From contig CAZMGF010000035.1 of the NCBI GenBank assembly GCA_964565765.1, positions 1-27,157 on the forward strand: a DNA stretch of 27,157 nt. The letters run 5' to 3'. The position numbers and the translations under genes are program-made. Position 1 is the first letter of the stretch. Every line of letters starts with the position of its first letter. This stretch comes from Bog-1181 sp964565765. GTDB taxonomy: Bacteria > Oederibacteriota > PGYV01 > Palsa-1178. Positions 22,857 to 27,157 of this stretch are shown in pieces. The notes below the pieces were generated by a model, which saw nothing but the letters and a program-made list of their open reading frames with translations, was not told the DNA's origin and made no database searches.

Positions 22857-23744
22857 ATGGGAAAAAAATTTGCCGATGTCGGGGCATTTCTGGACCAGGT
22901 AAGCGACCTGCCTGTATTGCCGGCGAATATTCAGAAGATAACAGACATAATGAATGATGAGTCCAAAAGCGCCGAGGATATAAGTTCGGTGATTGCCACC
23001 GATCAGGGGCTGACATCAAAGATCCTGAAAATCGCCAATTCCGCCTTCTACGGAAGGATGAACCAGGTCATTAAAATCAGCGAATCTGTTGTCGTTATAG
23101 GGATACTGAACATTAAATCCATGCTGTACGCCATATTTATGGAACAGATGTACAGCGGCTCAAATGAGAACGGCGGCATACTGCAAAAGATGTGGATGCA
23201 TTCGATAGCCACGGCTATCCTTTCCCAGAGGATAATGGAAAAATTCAACCCGGCCGAAAAAGACGCCGCTTATACCGCCGGGCTTATTCACGACATAGGC
23301 GAACTGATAATATTTAAATATGAACCTAAAATTTTTATGGAAATACTTGAAAACTTGAAAAACGAAGAAACGCTTTCGCGTATGATGGTAGAAGAAACGG
23401 TCATGGGGTTCTCACATTCCGACCTCGGCGCCGCCCTTGCAAGGAAATGGGCCCTGCCAAGGCCGGTCAGGAACGCCATATTTTTCCATCACAATCCGGC
23501 GATTTGTGACGCGGAAAATAAGGTTGTTGCCGCCGTCCATCTTGCCGACGCCATATGCTGCGTTTCCGGACTGCCAGGCACCGACAAGCAGCCCGAGGGA
23601 AAAAATATACTTCACGTTTTTTCAAAGGAAGCCATGGCCGAGCTTAATTTTACCATGGACGACCTGCAGTTTTATACAGGAGTGATGGATGATATAAAAA
23701 AAGAAGCGGATACGCTTATTGAATCCATAAAAGGCGGTATATAA
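22857..23744 (+). CDS. HDOD-domain signalling protein (second of three)
   Basis: A 295-residue HDOD protein: LPVLPANIQKITDIM, then TDQGLTSKILKIANSAFYG, H115 (MWMHSIATA), the HD pair in GLIHDIGELIIF (145-146), SHSDLGAAL and FFHHNPA. It has the same layout as the protein at 20619 but is clearly diverged, so it is a paralogue rather than a recent duplicate. It lies one base after the kinase stop and one base before the third HDOD gene, so all four should be made together. No receiver, GGDEF or EAL domain is fused to it. Confidence 0.93.
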   Translation: MGKKFADVGAFLDQVSDLPVLPANIQKITDIMNDESKSAEDISSVIATDQGLTSKILKIANSAFYGRMNQVIKISESVVVIGILNIKSMLYAIFMEQMYSGSNENGGILQKMWMHSIATAILSQRIMEKFNPAEKDAAYTAGLIHDIGELIIFKYEPKIFMEILENLKNEETLSRMMVEETVMGFSHSDLGAALARKWALPRPVRNAIFFHHNPAICDAENKVVAAVHLADAICCVSGLPGTDKQPEGKNILHVFSKEAMAELNFTMDDLQFYTGVMDDIKKEADTLIESIKGGI

Positions 23745-23745
23745 C

Positions 23746-24597
23746 ATGGCGCTCGTTGACATAGAGAAAATAATTGCGGGAATGGAAAGTGTAAAAGTGC
23801 TTAAAAGCGTTGCGTTGAAAGTGTTTCAGATGGCCAATGATCCGATTGCCACGGCGCTTGATATCACAGAAGTGGTCGAGGGAGATGACTATCTTTCGGC
23901 GCTGGTTTTGAAGGTGGCAAATTCCTCATATTACGGCAATTCAGGGAATGTAAAATCCATAAATGAATCGGTTGTATTGCTGGGCTTTACCGGAATAAAA
24001 TCCATAGCAATCGCGGCTTCGCTGCTTGTAAGGAAAGACGACGGAACCGTGAAAAAAACGGAAATAATAGTCAGGGAGCGGCTGTGGAGGCACGCCCTTT
24101 CAACGGCCATCGCGGCAAAATTTGTCGCAGAAAAGATGGCGTTCGGGGACACGGGTCAGGCTTATATCGCCGGTATGGTCCATGATATCGGCAGGCTGGC
24201 CATATTTCAGTATAATGAAAAGGTATTTTACGAAATTGAGAATTATTCACAGGCGAAGAAAACCACGCTTGCTGACGCGGAAACCGCCATTACCGGATTT
24301 GACCACGCCCAGATAGGGGCGATGATACTGCAAAAATGGGGATTTCCGGAGGCCATAGTACAGGCTGTGGCCTACCATCATAAGTTTTACGACGACCTGA
24401 AGGATAAGGAGCTTGTGGCCATAGTGACAATCGCGAACTTTATTTCCAATTCGCTGGGATTCGGCTCGGCAAATATCCCGTCCCTGGATTCAGGCGTGCT
24501 CAAATTATACGACCTGGATTTTGAAATAATCAAAAAATTTATAATACAGATATCCGGAATATTGTCGCATATTGACATCCTGTCACTGGGTATGTAA
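23746..24597 (+). CDS. HDOD-domain signalling protein (third of three)
   Basis: A 283-residue HDOD protein. Its N-terminal motif is less conserved (SVKVLKSVALKVFQMAND in place of the LP-x-LP motif), but VLKVANSSYYGN, LWRHALSTAIAAKF, GMVHDIGRLAIF, FDHAQIGAMI and AYHHKF are all present. It is the last gene of the ten-gene run that starts at 14345. About 125 bases without a convincing terminator separate it from the pentapeptide gene, so read-through is possible. Confidence 0.92.
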   Translation: MALVDIEKIIAGMESVKVLKSVALKVFQMANDPIATALDITEVVEGDDYLSALVLKVANSSYYGNSGNVKSINESVVLLGFTGIKSIAIAASLLVRKDDGTVKKTEIIVRERLWRHALSTAIAAKFVAEKMAFGDTGQAYIAGMVHDIGRLAIFQYNEKVFYEIENYSQAKKTTLADAETAITGFDHAQIGAMILQKWGFPEAIVQAVAYHHKFYDDLKDKELVAIVTIANFISNSLGFGSANIPSLDSGVLKLYDLDFEIIKKFIIQISGILSHIDILSLGM

Positions 24598-24678
24598 GGC
24601 GCAAAAAATCATTTTGGTGTTAAAAGCCCCGCGGCCTTAAAATATATTTGCATGCGTAAAACAGGCCGTTCATGTTAT

Positions 24679-24684
24679 TATAAT
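24679..24684 (+). promoter_or_regulatory. Candidate -10 element before the pentapeptide gene
   Basis: A perfect TATAAT occurs 40 bases before the GTG start. No good -35 lies at the normal distance; TTGCAT at 24648-24653 is eight bases too far. The rest of 24598-24724 shows nothing else recognisable. Confidence 0.35.
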
Positions 24685-24724
24685 GCGGTAATTAGCCGGT
24701 AAAAAATATTATGGAGGCTGCCGC

Positions 24725-25300
24725 GTGATAAATGAAAACCATTCGGGTGTGACTTTTTCAGGGTTAAATATGCTGGCCGGTGAAATATCTGGCTGCGATT
24801 TTGACGGATGTGTTTTTGAAAATTGCGACCTGTCGGGATGCGCCATAAAAGAAAGCGTCTTTACCGATACCGCTTTTAATAACTGTTCCATGAAACTCGT
24901 AAAATTCAGGAACACCTCGATTAAAAATATAAAATTTTCCGGATGCAGGATAACCGGGGTAAATTTCAGCGCGTGCAATGATTCCTTTTTTTCTGCGGGG
25001 TTTAAGGACTGCGACCTGTCTTTTGCCTCTTTTGACCGCAAAAAGATGAAAAAAACCACTTTTGAAGAGTGCCTTATCAAGGAAGCTTTATTCTCGGAAA
25101 CCGACCTTTCGGATTCGGTATTCGGCAACTGCAACCTTGCCGGGACGTTTTTTGGCAGGGCCAACCTTTCCGGAGCTGATTTCAGGACGGCATTTAACTA
25201 TTCCATAGACCCGGAGAACAACAAGCTTAAGAACGCGAAATTTTCGCCTCCGGCTGTATTCGGGCTGCTGGACAAATACGGGATAAAGATAGAAGGGTAA
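24725..25300 (+). CDS. Pentapeptide repeat protein (Qnr/McbG-like)
   Basis: A 191-residue protein made almost entirely of pentapeptide repeats, A/C-D/N-L/F-x-x, e.g. CDFDG CVFEN CDLSG near the N terminus and CNLAG, ANLSG ADFRT near the end. It should fold as a right-handed quadrilateral beta-helix. The C-terminal end FNYSIDPENNKLKNAKFSPP with LLDKYGIKI is typical of the group that includes Qnr and McbG, DNA-mimic proteins that protect gyrase. Many relatives have no known role, so no resistance function can be claimed. A regular break occurs at FDRKKMKKTTFEE, where a loop or irregular coil may project. GTG start, chosen because GGAGG (24713-24717) lies seven bases upstream and the repeats begin soon after. 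Confidence 0.88.
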   Translation: MINENHSGVTFSGLNMLAGEISGCDFDGCVFENCDLSGCAIKESVFTDTAFNNCSMKLVKFRNTSIKNIKFSGCRITGVNFSACNDSFFSAGFKDCDLSFASFDRKKMKKTTFEECLIKEALFSETDLSDSVFGNCNLAGTFFGRANLSGADFRTAFNYSIDPENNKLKNAKFSPPAVFGLLDKYGIKIEG

Positions 25301-25301
25301 G

Positions 25302-25321
25302 ATTTTTTCAGGAAAAAATTT
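25302..25321 (+). terminator. A/T-rich hairpin after the pentapeptide gene
   Basis: ATTTTTTC (25302-25309) pairs with GAAAAAAT (25312-25319) around a minimal loop, followed by more T. The stem is A/T-only apart from one pair, so termination would be weak. The remaining sequence up to 25437 is A/T-rich with an imperfect AACCGTC/GATGGTT hairpin (25389-25410) and no clear promoter. Confidence 0.3.
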
Positions 25322-25437
25322 TGGTTGCAAAACCCCTCCCAAAGTAGGAAAATATATATAATATTTTAGTAATCATTCAGGGGCTATTAACCGTCTAATT
25401 ATTGATGGTTATATAAAATGAAAAACGAGGTGAAAAT

Positions 25438-26727
25438 ATGAGGCGTTTATTGGTACTGTTAGTGATCGTGATCCTGATACCGGCATGGAGCGTAATTGCA
25501 AGGGACCAGGGCGGCGGGCCAAATGAACAGAACGGCGGACAGCAAAATCAGCAGCCTGTCAGGAACCAGCAGCCCGCCAGGCCCCAGCCTGTGGTTATCA
25601 ATGTTAATCATGGTTCAAGCGGCGGGCACAACCGGAACTATCCTTCACAGCAGGCGCAAAAACCGGCGGGACAGCAGCAGGGCGCGGCTCCGTCCTACGG
25701 CAAGATGCAGTGGACACAGAGCGGGCGCGTTAAACAATCCGGCCAGAAAGCGCAGCAGAATAATAATCCAAATCCCGGAAAAGTAAGCCAGTTGAGCGCC
25801 CAGTCCGTGGTCAGCACGGTTAAAACCGCCAATGTGGTGCATCACCATCCATATGAGCAGAATTATGTCCGCAAAAAACTTCAGAAACTCGGCGTCAAAA
25901 CAGCGCCTTCTTATATTACACGCAGGGAAGAGGTTGTACACACCGACAGGCAGCATTCGGTTATTGCCTTCCCAAAAACGGGCTTTAACGGCCAGGCCAT
26001 CAGCGCCGCGGCTTTTTCCGCCCGCCATTTTAATGACAGCGTTATCCGTACGCATATGTCGCTTGTGGCGTCCGCGACATGGCAGGACAGGGTGCGCGGT
26101 TTTAACAGGAGCGAAATGATGGCAAATCATTACTACTGGCACAATGAAGCTGGTTTTAATTATTGCCATTACATAGACGGCTGGGGATACCACTGGTACG
26201 GCTGGTACATAGGAAACAATTATTTCTGGACCAGGAATTTTAACAACCGCTGGTGGTGGTATGACGCGGACTTTGACCGCTGGTGCTTCTGGAACGAGGG
26301 TTTCTGGTGGTGGCAGGACCCGTATCATATAGGAGACCTTTATTGCTACAATAATACGGCTTATGTGCCGGTCAATTCAGCCGAGGACAATGTGGCCGTG
26401 GCGGTTCCCGAAAGCACAAATATGCGCACGTTCAACAGTCCCGACAGTTCAAGAACGGTAAAAGTTGTGGCTGATACGCAGGACGCTTTCCTGTATGATT
26501 CCACTAACCCGCCGCAGTTCAACCCGGTTTATCTTGCCTCAGGGGTGCAGGATGTAATGTTCTCGGACCCTAAAAGCGGAAAGCCGCTTGAGGTAATATT
26601 AAAATTAAACGACGGTTCGTTTGATATGTTTGACGGCAACGGCCAGCCCTATAACGCGGGGGCGGCTCCGGCAGAGGAACAATCCGCGCCTGAAGGCGGC
26701 GGAGCTCCGGCGGTTCAGCCGCAGTAA
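25438..26727 (+). CDS. Secreted Gln/Asn-rich and Trp/Tyr-rich protein of unknown function
   Basis: A 429-residue exported protein that I do not recognise. It has a signal peptide (about 1-21, MRRLLVLLVIVILIPAWSVIA), a low-complexity region rich in Gln, Asn, Pro and Gly (about 22-125), a basic middle part (130-225), a striking aromatic block (about 230-309) with runs such as GWGYHWYGWYIG, NRWWWYDADFDRW and GFWWWQDPYH plus four Cys, then a compact C-terminal domain (310-400) and an Ala/Glu/Gly-rich tail. Aromatic blocks of this kind occur in secreted proteins of several diderm phyla, role unknown. GAGGTGA (25427-25433) lies four bases before the ATG. It stands alone, closed by a strong terminator. 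Confidence 0.85.
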   Translation: MRRLLVLLVIVILIPAWSVIARDQGGGPNEQNGGQQNQQPVRNQQPARPQPVVINVNHGSSGGHNRNYPSQQAQKPAGQQQGAAPSYGKMQWTQSGRVKQSGQKAQQNNNPNPGKVSQLSAQSVVSTVKTANVVHHHPYEQNYVRKKLQKLGVKTAPSYITRREEVVHTDRQHSVIAFPKTGFNGQAISAAAFSARHFNDSVIRTHMSLVASATWQDRVRGFNRSEMMANHYYWHNEAGFNYCHYIDGWGYHWYGWYIGNNYFWTRNFNNRWWWYDADFDRWCFWNEGFWWWQDPYHIGDLYCYNNTAYVPVNSAEDNVAVAVPESTNMRTFNSPDSSRTVKVVADTQDAFLYDSTNPPQFNPVYLASGVQDVMFSDPKSGKPLEVILKLNDGSFDMFDGNGQPYNAGAAPAEEQSAPEGGGAPAVQPQ

Positions 26728-26736
26728 AGATAAGAT

Positions 26737-26780
26737 ACAAATAAAAAAGCCCGGCTTTTAAGCCGGGCTTTTTTATTTGT
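26737..26780. terminator. Bidirectional intrinsic terminator between convergent genes
   Basis: A perfect 20-pair stem with a four-base loop: an A-run and GCCCGGCT on the left pair with AGCCGGGC and a T-run on the right (core 26749-26768). It gives a T-tract after a GC-rich core on both strands, serving the + gene ending at 26727 and the - gene ending at 26797. Confidence 0.95.
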
Positions 26781-26796
26781 CCTGTTTTAACTGGCG

Positions 26797-27157
26797 CTAT
26801 TTGCCGCTGCCGAATTTCATCATCACTCCTATTGTCATATAGCCGCCGCCAAGATCTATGCCTACTGTCTGTCCGTTCAAAGTCGGCGACCATGTTTCGT
26901 ATGGGCTGTTAAAATTCAGTGCGGCCTGCTCTATCCTGAATCCTGCTTTTGCTCCAATACCGAACATGCCGAAATAATATTCAGCGCCAAGGCTCAAGTC
27001 AAAACCCATGCCGAGGCTGCCCATATTTGCGTCAAAAGTTCCCTGCATTGACGGATATCCGTTAAGGGTAACATAAGTGCTTCCGCTGCATGTGTAATAG
27101 CCCGTCAATACCGTGATTATAAGGGCGGGATTGAGGGTGAGTGAAAATCCAGAATCC
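26797..27157 (-). CDS. Outer-membrane beta-barrel protein, C-terminal fragment (5' end outside window)
   Basis: The minus-strand frame is open to the window edge, so about 119 C-terminal residues are visible; the TTG at 27108 is internal. The sequence alternates hydrophobic and polar residues in amphipathic strands (GFSLTLNPALIITVLTGYY, GFDLSLGAEYYFG, FGIGAKAGFRIE, YMTIGVMMKFG) separated by Gly/Asn/Ser-rich turns, as in small outer-membrane barrels. The final strand ends -MMKFGSGK rather than in the usual terminal Phe/Tyr, so classification as an OmpA-type or porin-type barrel is open. Its gene ends 17 bases from the shared bidirectional terminator. It is the best direct hint that the host has an outer membrane. 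Confidence 0.7.
   Translation of the reverse strand, partial: DSGFSLTLNPALIITVLTGYYTCSGSTYVTLNGYPSMQGTFDANMGSLGMGFDLSLGAEYYFGMFGIGAKAGFRIEQAALNFNSPYETWSPTLNGQTVGIDLGGGYMTIGVMMKFGSGK

Noticed and set aside
24598..24724. Imperfect TTAAAAGCC...GGCCTTAA hairpin after the third HDOD gene as a terminator
   Set aside because: Contains mismatches in the stem and no T-tract; left uncalled.
25645..26328. 227-codon open frame on the minus strand
   Set aside because: Lies wholly inside the secreted-protein gene, lacks a ribosome binding site, and its Val/Pro-rich product mirrors Trp/Tyr/Asn codons of the real gene.
1..27157. CRISPR arrays, tRNA/rRNA genes, insertion sequences, phage or plasmid functions
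   Set aside because: No regularly spaced repeats, no tRNA-like clover-leaf seen, and no transposase, integrase or replication protein among the reading frames.

Overview
The window reads as a chromosomal segment of an uncultured, probably Gram-negative (diderm) bacterium. Support for two membranes comes from a C-terminal outer-membrane beta-barrel fragment at the right edge, several heptosyltransferase-like (GT9) enzymes and secreted proteins with Sec signal peptides. Heavy use of AGG/AGA for Arg and ATA for Ile, moderate GC, sigma-54 regulation, DUF4388, 7TM-type histidine kinases and clustered HDOD proteins would fit a deeply branching candidate phylum (Elusimicrobiota/Goldbacteria/Omnitrophota-like) or a deltaproteobacterium-like lineage. 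The sequence alone does not settle the taxon. No rRNA, tRNA, CRISPR array, insertion sequence or phage gene was seen, and no gene-free stretch exceeds 300 bases.

Layout. (1) 1-2406 (+): the end of a histidine kinase, then a compact signalling unit behind a good sigma-70-type promoter: DUF4388 protein, two small three-helix membrane proteins and a single-domain CheY-like receiver. (2) 2427-6043 (+): the conserved rpsO-pnp pair followed by a glycerol-dehydrogenase-like gene that carries an intrinsic-terminator-shaped hairpin about 100 bases inside its coding region. (3) 6073-8701 (+): a membrane/TPR-like small protein; a sigma-54 activator with an unusual zinc-ribbon plus TPR sensory half; a symmetrical array of four GTTAAC sites; a near-perfect sigma-54 promoter; and a lone 61-residue protein. 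(4) 8718-14116 (-): a 7TM-PAS-PAS histidine kinase followed by a secreted multidomain glycoside hydrolase. (5) 14345-24597 (+): a tightly packed ten-gene run behind a second, weaker sigma-54-like promoter. Six genes look like a glycan/glycoprotein assembly set (two stand-alone Maf-N-like proteins, two GT9 enzymes, one degenerate GT9, one CgeB-like GT), followed by HDOD - GAF histidine kinase - HDOD - HDOD. (6) 24725-26727 (+): a Qnr/McbG-like pentapeptide repeat protein and a secreted Gln/Asn- and Trp/Tyr-rich protein, closed by a bidirectional terminator. (7) 26797-end (-): the outer-membrane protein fragment.

How the parts may work together (inference): the zinc-ribbon/TPR sigma-54 activator is followed within 20 bases by a dyad at about -98 relative to a sigma-54 start site, so it probably controls the 61-residue gene next door. 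A similar geometry (17-bp palindrome at about -94, sigma-54-like -24/-12) precedes the glycan/HDOD operon. The strongest candidates for something undescribed are therefore the activator cassette at 6553-8701 and the Maf-N/GT9 glycan operon transcriptionally coupled to three HDOD proteins and a soluble kinase.
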